Positions 8,865 through 18,200 of a stretch of DNA of 29,463 bases are shown here, one piece after another. The stretch is taken from positions 1-29,463 of the IMG/VR virus record IMGVR_UViG_3300042353_000895. One strand, 5' to 3'. Below the pieces are notes generated by a model. It saw only the letters and a list, made by a program, of their open reading frames with translations, was not told the origin of the DNA and did no database searches. How positions within the stretch are numbered: position 1 is the stretch's first letter; each line of letters opens with the position of its first letter. The position numbers were made by a program, and so were the translations under genes. The DNA comes from a virus.

Positions 8865-11084
8865 ATGGCAGATCACGCTTTACAAGTTATAAAGGCTGCT
8901 CCTGGAATACAAAGGGATGGAACGCAATTTAAAAGCAAAAACTATATCGATGGACAGTGGTGTAGATTCTACGAAGGTGATCCTAAGAAGATAGGAGGAT
9001 ATAAGCTTATTGATACAGGCACTCCTGAGATAATTAGAGAAATTTATATAGTCGATCAAGATAATAGCGTTGATGCGTATTATGGACGTGCATCTAGTTT
9101 AAATGTGGTTAGTTTTGATTTGAATGGAAACAAGGGAAGTGTTGTAGACCGAACCCCTCTTTCAGCATTTGAACCAAATGTTAATAATATTTGGGAATTT
9201 GATCTATTTACCGTTTTAAATGATGAGAATGTACCAAGCCGATTTGTGCTAGCAAGCTGTGTTCCAAATGGGAATGATATTAATAATAGCATTCCAGGGG
9301 CTATTTATATTGGAGATATAAACTCCGATATTCCCCTATCCCCATTGCTTACCTATGACAAGGGATCCGCTGTATTAATAAATGGTTTTGTGAATGTCGT
9401 AAGCCCAATTGTAAAAACTACTTCGATTATTTTAGTAAATGTTAATACTCCCATAGGAACCGTTGGTTTCCTTACAATTCCAGCCCAAGTAGCAGGTCAA
9501 TATTTTACCATACAATCCGTATTAGCAGATGGATCAATTAATAGTGCTGATAATTCTACAGTCACTTGGGAAATCTTGGAACCCTCAAATTATTCTGGTT
9601 TCGTTACGCTTGTTGCGGGGGGGGCTACCGTTAATACGGTTGCAACTCCTAGTGATGCATTAATAAAAATTGTAACTACCATAAGAACACCAAGTGCCAA
9701 CACAGGGCATATTTATATTGAAAACGTCATGCCGGGGCAATCGTTTGATATTATATCCACAGATGCCCTAGACGCTTCTGTTATTTATTATCAAATTTTG
9801 CTTGATAACCAATACACAGGAAATGCACAACTGGTAGACGGTGAAGCAACAATTATAGCTTACAACGTATTTAAAAATTCTGTGGTTTTACTAGGACGTA
9901 GAACTGTAGGAACTAGTGGGATTGGGTTCCTTTCTGTTCCATCGGTGGATATCGTCCCAGGCCAAGCATTCACGATTTATTCTGATGATTTTAGTGATAA
10001 TTCTATTGTGAGTTATCAGGTAGATAATTTCCCTGTAACCACAGGTGGGATTGTAACTATAGGTTCCTATCTATTTGCATATGGCGATGATGGACTGATT
10101 CAATGGTCTGCCAATGGGAATCCCTATGAATTTCCAAAATCTAATGCTGACGCTGCCGCTTCCTGTAAAATTGTTCAGGGATATGAGGCACGGAGTGGTG
10201 GCGTTCCAGGTGGTCTTTTTTGGTCCTTAAATAGCCTTGTGAGATGTGTTTATAACCCACAGGCAGGATTACCAGATTTATTTACCTTTGATACGATCCA
10301 GAACAATATATCGATTATGTCTAGTAAGTCCATTTCAAAAGTAGATGATATGTTCCTATGGGTCGGCCTAGATAAATTTTATATGTATAATGGTTTAGTG
10401 AAACAACTCCCAAATACCATGAGTTCTGATTATTTCTTCCGAAATATTAATATGAATGCCAGGGAGAAGGTTTATAGCACTATTTTAAACCGGTATAATG
10501 AATGGTGGATTTTCTATCCTAGGGGAGACGCTACTGAAAATACACATGCGTTGATGTATAATTTTGCTGAAGAGATATGGTATGATTCTATCCTTCCAAG
10601 ATCTTGTGCAGCTCCGGTATCTACGCTTGCTTACCCTTTAATGGCAGAATCAATACCATTTATTGATATATCAAGGTCTACGCCTGAAACTAGGTATGGA
10701 GTTTGGATGCATGAGTATGGCTTAGATAAGATTGCCATAAGTCAGGTTTTTGCAATTCCTTCTTATTTTGAAACCAATATAATGACTTTCTTTGAGCAGT
10801 CACAAGCAGGAGAGGATAAAGATCTTAGGGTTAGGCGGATAGAGCCTGATTTTAAAGATCAGGATACCGTTATGTCTGTTATTGTTAATAAGCGTGCATA
10901 TGCAAATTCTTCGGTCATATCATCGGATCCTTATTTATTTTATAATACAACAGAAAAGATCGATATGAATGACTTAGGCGGATTAGTTAGCTTTAGGTTT
11001 GGTTGTAATGCGGTTGGTGGGGATTATCAAATGGGTAAAACTCTTCTGAACTATGCACCCGGAGATACAAGAAGAGGTAGCTAA
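8865..11084 (+). CDS. Tail nozzle/DNA-stabilisation-like protein with inserted beta repeats
   Basis: 739 aa. The ATG at 8865 immediately follows the previous TAA. The N-terminus (GIQRDGTQFKSKNYIDGQWC then RFYEGDPKKIGGY) and the region after residue 390 (GSYLFAYGDDGLIQWSANGN, EARSGG, WSLNSLVR, a long beta-rich C-terminus) resemble the large tail proteins lying next to adaptors in P22-like and other podophages (gp10-type stabilisation/nozzle). Residues about 167-390 are three repeats of about 70-80 aa with the same pattern as in the protein encoded at 769-2337. A propeller-like nozzle closing the tail is the likely role; assignment rests on N-terminal motif and gene order. Confidence 0.6.
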   Translation: MADHALQVIKAAPGIQRDGTQFKSKNYIDGQWCRFYEGDPKKIGGYKLIDTGTPEIIREIYIVDQDNSVDAYYGRASSLNVVSFDLNGNKGSVVDRTPLSAFEPNVNNIWEFDLFTVLNDENVPSRFVLASCVPNGNDINNSIPGAIYIGDINSDIPLSPLLTYDKGSAVLINGFVNVVSPIVKTTSIILVNVNTPIGTVGFLTIPAQVAGQYFTIQSVLADGSINSADNSTVTWEILEPSNYSGFVTLVAGGATVNTVATPSDALIKIVTTIRTPSANTGHIYIENVMPGQSFDIISTDALDASVIYYQILLDNQYTGNAQLVDGEATIIAYNVFKNSVVLLGRRTVGTSGIGFLSVPSVDIVPGQAFTIYSDDFSDNSIVSYQVDNFPVTTGGIVTIGSYLFAYGDDGLIQWSANGNPYEFPKSNADAAASCKIVQGYEARSGGVPGGLFWSLNSLVRCVYNPQAGLPDLFTFDTIQNNISIMSSKSISKVDDMFLWVGLDKFYMYNGLVKQLPNTMSSDYFFRNINMNAREKVYSTILNRYNEWWIFYPRGDATENTHALMYNFAEEIWYDSILPRSCAAPVSTLAYPLMAESIPFIDISRSTPETRYGVWMHEYGLDKIAISQVFAIPSYFETNIMTFFEQSQAGEDKDLRVRRIEPDFKDQDTVMSVIVNKRAYANSSVISSDPYLFYNTTEKIDMNDLGGLVSFRFGCNAVGGDYQMGKTLLNYAPGDTRRGS
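9363..10034 (+). repeat. Three inserted beta-sandwich repeats in nozzle-like gene
   Basis: Units at about residues 167-247, 248-322 and 323-390. Shared signatures are GFLTIPAQVAG / GHIYIENVMPG / GFLSVPSVDIVPG followed by Q-x-F-x-I-x-S, then a D-x-S-x-V-x-Y/W-x-I strand and Y-x-G. Confidence 0.65.
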
Positions 11085-11329
11085 TGGTACAAATGGTCTT
11101 ACCCATAGCGATTGAGTTTGAAGATTGGGTTGCCCAGTTAAATTCTGACTTAATTGGCTATCAAATACCATCGCCTGTCCCTGTAGATAAATGGAGAGAA
11201 TGGGGGGCTAGTTTTATTAGTGGAAACCCAACTCTAGATATTCCCTTCCCAACAGTTCTTTTTTATAAAAAAGATGAAGACTGGCGAGATTGGGCTATTA
11301 ATATCGTTCAGGCTGTAAATAATTATTAA
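11084..11329 (+). CDS. Small Trp-rich virion-operon protein, 81 aa
   Basis: The ATG at 11084 overlaps the preceding TAA by one base, implying coupled translation. The protein carries three related Trp-containing segments: FEDWVAQLN, VDKWREWGASFI and EDWRDWAINIVQAV. Small proteins with a repeated W-x-x-W pattern are often found after the tail nozzle gene in podophages, with no established role known to me. Function unknown; structural or assembly chaperone is a guess from position. Confidence 0.6.
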   Translation: MVQMVLPIAIEFEDWVAQLNSDLIGYQIPSPVPVDKWREWGASFISGNPTLDIPFPTVLFYKKDEDWRDWAINIVQAVNNY

Positions 11330-11383
11330 TATTATGTCTCATTGAGAATAATAAGTATTTCTTCTGGATTAATTACGAAATAC

Positions 11384-11432
11384 ATAGTAAAATTACAATT
11401 ATAAAAAAAATCATCTAACAGGGTGGACTTAC
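11384..11432 (+). promoter_or_regulatory. Second copy of A/T-rich upstream element before ejection-protein genes
   Basis: The 103-base gap holds ATAGTAAAAT (11384-11393) followed by TATAAAAAAAA, matching the element at 4293-4317, then ACAGGGTGG as ribosome site for the ATG at 11433. A 7-bp inverted repeat, GTATTTC with GAAATAC, lies just upstream at about 11355-11383. It is a plausible promoter for the ejection-protein group. Confidence 0.35.
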
Positions 11433-12854
11433 ATGAATACTGCATTACTTGCTAGGCATTTGCCTATAGATCCTTCTTATGCCATAAAATCTGGGAAAAA
11501 TCCTCCTATGGTATTAGCACACTTTAATAAACACGAACTAGAAGAGCTAGATAAAGCACAGGGTGGCAAGGATATTGCAAAAGGTACTGATATAAGACAG
11601 TACAAACGTCTGGGAGAAGTATTTAAGAATCCTCATTTTAAAGACATGACCTTAAGCGCAGCCCGTCAAGGTCATGCCATGGGTGGCTCCATTAATACTA
11701 TGAGACATCTAGGCCGCCATGGGGATACCGAAATGGCTTTAGTTCCAATGCATCTTGCAGATCACTTTGATTCCATGATGGGGAAAAAGTCTATAAATCC
11801 TCATACAGGCAAGAGAGAATATTTTGATTTTAGTAGCCTTGCCTCTGGTCTTGGAAATATGCTTAGTAGTAAAGCAGCTCCAGCAGCTGGTTCCGTTCCA
11901 GGAGCCAGTGGAGCAGCTCCAGCAGCTGGTGGCGGTTGGGGTAGTATGCTAGGTAGTCTTGCCAATAGCTTCTTACAGCCAAAACCAACTGGTGCGCCTG
12001 ATGCGCCTGCTAGTCCAAATGGTCAGACCCCTTCTCCTAGTTGGATGCAAACAGGTATGAACGGACTAATGAGTGGTATTGGGTCTGTCATGCAAGCTCG
12101 TCAAAATGGCGGAAGCTGGGGAGATGCCCTTAAGGGGGGAGCTATGGCAGGTGCAGGTCACTTTGCACAACAGATGCCAGGTTTGTTAGCAAATCAGGGC
12201 GGTTATCTTGGTCAAATGATGTCTAATCCAATGGTGCAAGCTGGTATGAATGGAGTTGGCGGAGCTGCAAACTCCTATATGCAAGGGAATGGATTCCAAA
12301 ACGCAATTTCACAAGGATTAAATCAAGGTCTATCAGGATTTGATAACCCGTATGCAAATGCAGCAAGAAATGGTCTTAGCACATACCAAAACGGTGGGAA
12401 CCTACAGAATTCTCTTATGAGTGGTGCAATGTCTGGTCTATCAGGATTTGATAACCCATATGCAAATGCGGCAAGAAATGGTCTTAGCACATACCAAAAC
12501 GGTGGGAACCTACAGAATTCTCTTATGAGTGGTGCAATGTCTGGTTTAGGCGGGATGTCTAATCCATATGCCCAGGCTGCATCTGCCGGTCTTAATACAT
12601 ATCAAAACGGTGGAAACCTACAGGACTCTCTAATGAGTGGAGGAATGAATGGTTTGCAATCAATAATGCAACAAAGACTCCCACAGCAGCAACAGCAGCA
12701 GCAACAGCAGCAGCAACCACAGCAGCAGCAACAGCAATTGCCTATGCAAAACTCATCTCCCATTCCGTCTAACATATCTCCTATAGCTACAAATACTGGC
12801 AGGAAGAGAAGAAGGGCATTCGGAGGACCAGTAAACTCTTTTGGTTCTATATAG
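11433..12854 (+). CDS. Putative internal virion/ejection protein with GDTEMAL modules and polyQ
   Basis: 473 aa. The N-terminal 130 residues hold two versions of one module: AHFNKHELEELDKAQGGKDI with RQYKRL, then GDTEMALVPMHLADHFD with GKKSINPHTGKREYF. Similar GDT then NP-x-TG motifs are known in large internal proteins of podophages. The rest is Gly/Ala/Met/Asn/Gln-rich low complexity: a Pro-Ala linker, Gly-Met repeats, three 36-residue tandem repeats, a polyglutamine tract and a basic Arg-rich end (GRKRRRAFGG). There is no signal peptide or catalytic motif. It is the first of four large repeat-rich proteins after the tail genes, the usual place of proteins ejected with DNA. Confidence 0.55.
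   Translation: MNTALLARHLPIDPSYAIKSGKNPPMVLAHFNKHELEELDKAQGGKDIAKGTDIRQYKRLGEVFKNPHFKDMTLSAARQGHAMGGSINTMRHLGRHGDTEMALVPMHLADHFDSMMGKKSINPHTGKREYFDFSSLASGLGNMLSSKAAPAAGSVPGASGAAPAAGGGWGSMLGSLANSFLQPKPTGAPDAPASPNGQTPSPSWMQTGMNGLMSGIGSVMQARQNGGSWGDALKGGAMAGAGHFAQQMPGLLANQGGYLGQMMSNPMVQAGMNGVGGAANSYMQGNGFQNAISQGLNQGLSGFDNPYANAARNGLSTYQNGGNLQNSLMSGAMSGLSGFDNPYANAARNGLSTYQNGGNLQNSLMSGAMSGLGGMSNPYAQAASAGLNTYQNGGNLQDSLMSGGMNGLQSIMQQRLPQQQQQQQQQQQPQQQQQQLPMQNSSPIPSNISPIATNTGRKRRRAFGGPVNSFGSI
12327..12650 (+). repeat. Three 108-bp tandem repeats
   Basis: Units start at 12327, 12435 and 12543. The first two are almost identical in DNA and encode the same 36 residues (GLSGFDNPYANAARNG then LSTYQNGGNLQNSLMSGAMS). 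The third has diverged (GLGGMSNPYAQAASAG). This suggests a recent duplication of an older unit. Confidence 0.9.
12682..12738 (+). repeat. CAG/CAA polyglutamine tract
   Basis: An interrupted CAG/CAA run encodes two glutamine stretches split by a single Pro. It is unusual in a phage virion protein and prone to length change. The minus-strand Cys-rich frame across it is a shadow. Confidence 0.85.
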
Positions 12855-12873
12855 TAATAAAGGATTAAATATA

Positions 12874-15252
12874 ATGAATGCTTATAAAGCAAATCTTAAA
12901 AATCCAAGACGCCAAGAAGTTTCTTTGAACAAAGGTATGGAATATTTTGCAGCTGGTGGCCATGCTGAAATTGAAAAAATGAAAAAAAAGGGTAGGTTTG
13001 GAGATACTGAAATGGCCCTTATCCCTTCTTATCTTGCAGATCACTTAGATAGGAAAATAGGCGGTAAATCCATTAATCCAAAAACTGGACATCGTGAATA
13101 TTTTATGGCTGCCGCTCTTCAGGCCGCCCCTGCGATTATGGGAATGTTTACGGCTCCACCTCCTACAGGAATGAAGGGGGTACAAGGATCTTTGACCTCA
13201 TCTATTGGTAGCATGATGGGTGGTCTTAATCCAACATCAGATGATGAAGATAAGACCATAAGTGATTACGAGCGTGGTTTAAAAGCTAGATATATAAACA
13301 GTAATCCAGAGCTGGTAAATAAGTTTGCTGGCGTTGGGATAAAGCCTGAACATGGTAATTTTAATGGTGCAGATATTAGAAAGATGGAGCTGGCAGGTTA
13401 TTTAGCTCCTAAAAAAGATACTACCACAAACGAAAATATGCGAGATTCTTGGGCGCAAACCAAAGAAGCACAAAGATATTTTAATGCTATGCAGCAAAAC
13501 ATGCAGCAACAGCAAGCCCAACAAATGCCACAACAATATAACATGGATCAGAGCAATGATTTTTCTGGATTCCCTTCATTTGAAAACAATCAACCCCAAT
13601 TTCAATATAATTTGGACAATTCTTTTGGGCAGAATTACCGGCGTGGTGGACGTATAAGGCGTGCAGATGGTGGTGCAATTACAATACTTGAATCTAATCC
13701 TGGACCAACGGATCAATCAGAATTAGAAGACCCGACAGCTCCAATGATTGTATGCCATTTTAGCCAGGAAGAATTACAAAATCTTGATGAGATGCAGGGT
13801 GGAAAAAGTATAGATCCAGCCACTGGATTTAGAGAATATAGAAAATTAGCTAACGTATTAAGCAATCCTGAACTTAGGGTTCTTTTAGATGAAGTTGCAA
13901 TGGAACTGAAAGAGAATAATTTAGATCCAGAGTTACAACTTTTAAGCAGAGATGATCCTAAACAGAATAAACCCTATGCACCTTCTCCATCAGATTTTAA
14001 CCCAGAGGTTTTAAACCTTGAATCTAAAGGTATAGATGGGGATGACGAAATGGCGTTGCTTCCATTGAGCGTTGCAGATTACTTTGATGATATTCGCGGA
14101 AAGACAGAATACAATCCAAATACTGGATTACGTCAATATAAATGGTTCGACGAATTTATACGTGTTGGTGCGACTGTTGCAGGTGCTGCTATTGGATTTT
14201 CGGTGGGAGGCTTTACGGGAGCTTCTATTGGTGCTGGATTGGGTACAGCAGCCGGTAATGCTGTTACTGGGGCTGGTACCGAGAAGTCTCTAAGAAGAGG
14301 TATTGGAGTTGGAGCCGCTACTCATATAGGAACAAATTTATATAGTGCTGCAACTGGTGCCGCTGGGGCTGCAACTGCTACCGATGGGGCTGTACCAGCT
14401 CCAGCAGGTCCAAACCCAGCAGGTCCAAACCCAGCAGCCCCAGCAGGTCCAGCCCCAGCGGCTGCCTCCGGAGGACTTGGAGGCCTTCTAAGCAATCCTA
14501 TGTTGATGGGAGCAGGTGCTATGTTGTACTTGGGCCATCAAGATGCAGAAAAGCAAAGGCAAAAAATAGAAGATAAAGAACGTGAAAATCTTTCTATCAT
14601 GCGTCATCGTTATGGCATTGAATCAAAACCAATGATGGGTTTTACAAATGATACAGCCAACTATGATCTTCCTTCCAGTGAAGAACGAGAAATGGGGATC
14701 CCACATAGTTATGCTAAACGTACACCCGTATCATATGTATATGCCAATGGAGGGTCCGTAGAGAAGAGTTATTATGATCATGGGGGTGAAGAGCATGTTA
14801 AGAGGTCTAAGCTCATAGAGGGCCCAGGAAAGGGTCAAGACGACCACATCCCAGTAACCCTAGAAGAGGGTGACTATGTAGTTGATGCTTCGACCACTTC
14901 CATGATTGGGGATGGATCTAGTAAAGCTGGTGGAACTATTTTAGATAGAGCTTCTAAAATAATAGAAAAAGCTTCTCCCAAAAGAATTGGACACATAAAA
15001 GAAAATACCAATAAAGTCCCAGCACTTCTAAGTGATTCTGAATTTGTTATCAAAAACCCAATAGTAACGGCATTGGGTGATGGAGATAATAAAAAAGGTT
15101 CTGATATATGTAGAGAAGCTATCAAAAAAATGCGTAAAGCAAAATCCATCAATAAAGAAGGATTGCCACCTAAACTAGGACCATTATGGAAATATATTCC
15201 AAAAGATAATCCGCTTTATAATGATATTAAAAAGGTAGGTCGTCATGCCTAG
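12874..15252 (+). CDS. Large putative ejection protein with glycine-zipper segment
   Basis: 792 aa from the ATG at 12874 with AAAGGA about 9 bases upstream; an upstream TTG at 12841 lies inside the previous gene and lacks a ribosome site. It holds three copies of the module seen in the previous protein (GDTEMALIPSYLADHLD near 13000, CHFSQEELQNLDEMQGGKSI near 13747, GDDEMALLPLSVADYFDD near 14040). A glycine-zipper hydrophobic stretch near 14160-14380 (VAGAAIGFSVGGFTGASIG) could insert in membrane. A Pro-Ala-Gly linker follows, then a C-terminal duplicated motif (HIPVTLEEGDYVVDAS / VPALLSDSEFVIKNP, each followed by GDG). RGGRIRRADGG occurs near 13645. An ejection or trans-envelope channel role fits but is inferred. 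Confidence 0.55.
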   Translation: MNAYKANLKNPRRQEVSLNKGMEYFAAGGHAEIEKMKKKGRFGDTEMALIPSYLADHLDRKIGGKSINPKTGHREYFMAAALQAAPAIMGMFTAPPPTGMKGVQGSLTSSIGSMMGGLNPTSDDEDKTISDYERGLKARYINSNPELVNKFAGVGIKPEHGNFNGADIRKMELAGYLAPKKDTTTNENMRDSWAQTKEAQRYFNAMQQNMQQQQAQQMPQQYNMDQSNDFSGFPSFENNQPQFQYNLDNSFGQNYRRGGRIRRADGGAITILESNPGPTDQSELEDPTAPMIVCHFSQEELQNLDEMQGGKSIDPATGFREYRKLANVLSNPELRVLLDEVAMELKENNLDPELQLLSRDDPKQNKPYAPSPSDFNPEVLNLESKGIDGDDEMALLPLSVADYFDDIRGKTEYNPNTGLRQYKWFDEFIRVGATVAGAAIGFSVGGFTGASIGAGLGTAAGNAVTGAGTEKSLRRGIGVGAATHIGTNLYSAATGAAGAATATDGAVPAPAGPNPAGPNPAAPAGPAPAAASGGLGGLLSNPMLMGAGAMLYLGHQDAEKQRQKIEDKERENLSIMRHRYGIESKPMMGFTNDTANYDLPSSEEREMGIPHSYAKRTPVSYVYANGGSVEKSYYDHGGEEHVKRSKLIEGPGKGQDDHIPVTLEEGDYVVDASTTSMIGDGSSKAGGTILDRASKIIEKASPKRIGHIKENTNKVPALLSDSEFVIKNPIVTALGDGDNKKGSDICREAIKKMRKAKSINKEGLPPKLGPLWKYIPKDNPLYNDIKKVGRHA

Positions 15253-18200
15253 AGGTATTGATAGTGTTGAATCAAGATTAGAACTAGAATTAGCTAAGGC
15301 CCGAAGAAGCCTGAGATTAAATAACCCAGAGCATCCTAACCGTGCTAAGTATGCGCGCATAATTAAGGGAATAAACCAGAAACTTAGCAGCATTCAATCC
15401 ATAAAAAAAATGGCTACTCCTGGAGCAGTAGACTATGGTCCATTAGTTAAAGAAAAATTTGAAGCAAGAGCAAAGTCGCTTAAAGTACCAATTGATAGCC
15501 TGATGCAAGCATATGCTGCAAAATATGGTGTAGATTGGAAAGAAAGAAATCTTGATAATTTTGTACTAGATGAAGATGTTATTCAAGCATTGCAGCCTTA
15601 TGAAATAGATGTAATGAAACCAACCTCAGATAGAGGTCGTAGTAGAACCAGGCGTTCTCGATCTGCTGCGGCTTACTTACCTACAGAAGCCACAAGAGAT
15701 TTTGAATCAGGATCAGGAGTTGGAGCACCTGCATCAAGAAGAGGGGTAATGTTTACAGACGAAGGTGGTTCTGGTGGAGTTTCAGCAGCAGCACCTAGAC
15801 GCAGATCTTTATCGCCAGCAGAATCCGTTAGATCAATGGGAAGTGATGCAGAATCCGTTGGATCAATGGCCAGTGATACTTCCGAAGAAAATATTGGCCG
15901 ATTAAGAAGGAGAGAAGCAGCTGAGAACGCTTCTGTTGAAAGAAGTCGTGCTAATTTAATTTCTAGAGGAGTTGATAAAGATTCTTTTGCACAACATTTT
16001 GAAAAAGTTGGAAGAGCGCAATCTCTTGGTGCTCAAAAAAGAGGATTGATAGAATCTCGTGCTACCAATAGAATTTTAACTGAAACAAACAGACAGCGTC
16101 GGCAATATGCTGATGCTGCTAGAAGCTCTTTCGCAAAAAGAAAGGCACTAGCAGAACGTGATACATTTTTACCAGGTTATGCCCATACAGAGGCAGGTAA
16201 ACCTACATGGCATAGTGGTCCACGTGGATTACAGAGGCATAACATCGAAGAAACTATTGCATTAGCAAGTCTGCCTTATGAGCCATTTCCTAGAGCTAAA
16301 GTTGTAAATCCAAACGCATTACAAGTGCAAGTAAGAGAATTAGCGGGATTAGAAATTGGTCGTGAGGGTGCAAATATTAGTGAATATACTGCGGCGAGAG
16401 ATAAGCTTGAGAAAGCCTCTGCATCTACAGGATATGAAACTGAAGCAGCATCTATGCAAGGTGCTAAAGCACCATCCACTGAAGGTATTAAATCCTATAT
16501 GGATCCATTTATGGAAAATGTTTTGGATAGACTTAAAAAAAGGTCCCTACGAGATTTTAATGAAAAGTTAGTCCCTCACATGAATAGAAATCTTGGGATG
16601 AGCGGTGGATTAAATGCTGGTAGAAAAACATTGATGCAACAAGGATATAGAGATTTACAAGAATCTTGGGACGATCAAGAAGCAAAATTATCATCCCAGG
16701 GATATGGTCAAGCTCTTGGAGCATCCTCTGCTGATAAAGAAAGGCTAATGAATGCTAGTCGTTTTAGTGGAGGATTATACGAAGCTGGTCGTCAAAGACA
16801 GGAGCAGGCTGCAAGAAATCTACATGATATGACTATAGCAGAGCAGGGGCGTAGACATGGTCAAATCACTGCGATTTCTATAATTGGTCAGCAAGATCAA
16901 GCTATGGCACAAGCAGCTAGAGATTCAGAAGTTGCTGAACATGATGCCGAACGAAAACATGCATTGTCTATGGCGTCTGTAAAAAGTGCTGTTTTGAATA
17001 ACGCACAACTTCCAACCCATGCAACGCAATCCATTCAAACGCCGCCTACTGTAACTCAAAGTCCACTGACCACTATGGGAAATATTATGGGAACTCTAGC
17101 TATGGCTAAATCAGGACGCACTCCAACAGTAGTTTATAAAGGCGGACGTATCAAGCGTGCGGGTGGTGGTCTTATGCCTAATATGGATCCAATGGCCCAA
17201 CAAGCACCAGAGCAAGAGCAACAAGAAGTTGATCCTCTAATGAGAGGGGCCTCAAATGCCCGCCGGATGCTTGATAAATACCGTACCCGTATGACCAAAA
17301 CAGCGGATAAATTGGATAGTCCTGGTAGTGATCCTATGTACAGTATGCTAGGCCGTATGTTTGCAGAGGCAGCAGCTAGTAAAAATCCATACCCCCTACA
17401 AGCATTAGGAGAAGGTATGCCAAAAGCTATGGATGCCTATGAAGCTCAAGATACAGAAAATCAAAATCGTGAAATAAGAGCTAATGCAATTCATAAGTCC
17501 ATTGTTGATACCTACATGATTGAGGAAGAAACAAGAACGAAGCGTGCACTAGAAAAAGAAGAAATGGCATTGAAAAAGCTAGGAGCTAATTCTACTGCTG
17601 GTGTACATGCAGCTCATGCAAGATATTATGATACTCTAGCTGCTCAAACTGCTTCAGAAACACCTAGAACTATAACAGTTGGGGCCTCTTCTTCCGGAAC
17701 AGGTAATCCGGTAGAATCTACAGCTGCTAAAACTGCTTCAGAAACACCTAGAACTATAGCAGTTGGGGCCTCTTCTTCCGGAACAGGTAATCCGGTAGAA
17801 TCTACAGAAACTATTCAGGTAATGCCTATTACAAAAGACAGACGAGAAAGGATAGATGCCTTAAAAGATAGTTTGGAACAAAGCGAACAAGGGTTACAAG
17901 TAGCCAATAAGATGCATAAAACTGCAAAAGAAGGTTCTTTAGGATATACGGGACCTGGAGGGACTGTCTTAAATGCACATGCGGCTACGGGATTGGGGAC
18001 CAAAGGTAATATTGCTAAACATACAAATTTCTTTAAAGATACAAAAAATTTAGCTCTTCACAAAATGAAAAGTATGAGGGAAATAAGAATGAATATGATG
18101 TTAGAAAGGATGGTAAGTCAAACTAAGCCAGAAGAAAATGATTCTATTGAATCTATTTTAATGAATACGGCAGATCATATTGATTTCTTCAAGCGTGCTT

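Noticed and set aside
12602-12892. Cys-rich 96-aa minus-strand frame
   Set aside because: Shadow of the CAG/CAA polyglutamine tract; its cysteine run is only the reverse reading of glutamine codons in a well-supported plus-strand gene.
14072-14293. 73-aa plus-strand frame within the 792-aa gene
   Set aside because: Alternate-frame shadow of the glycine-zipper coding region; no ribosome site.
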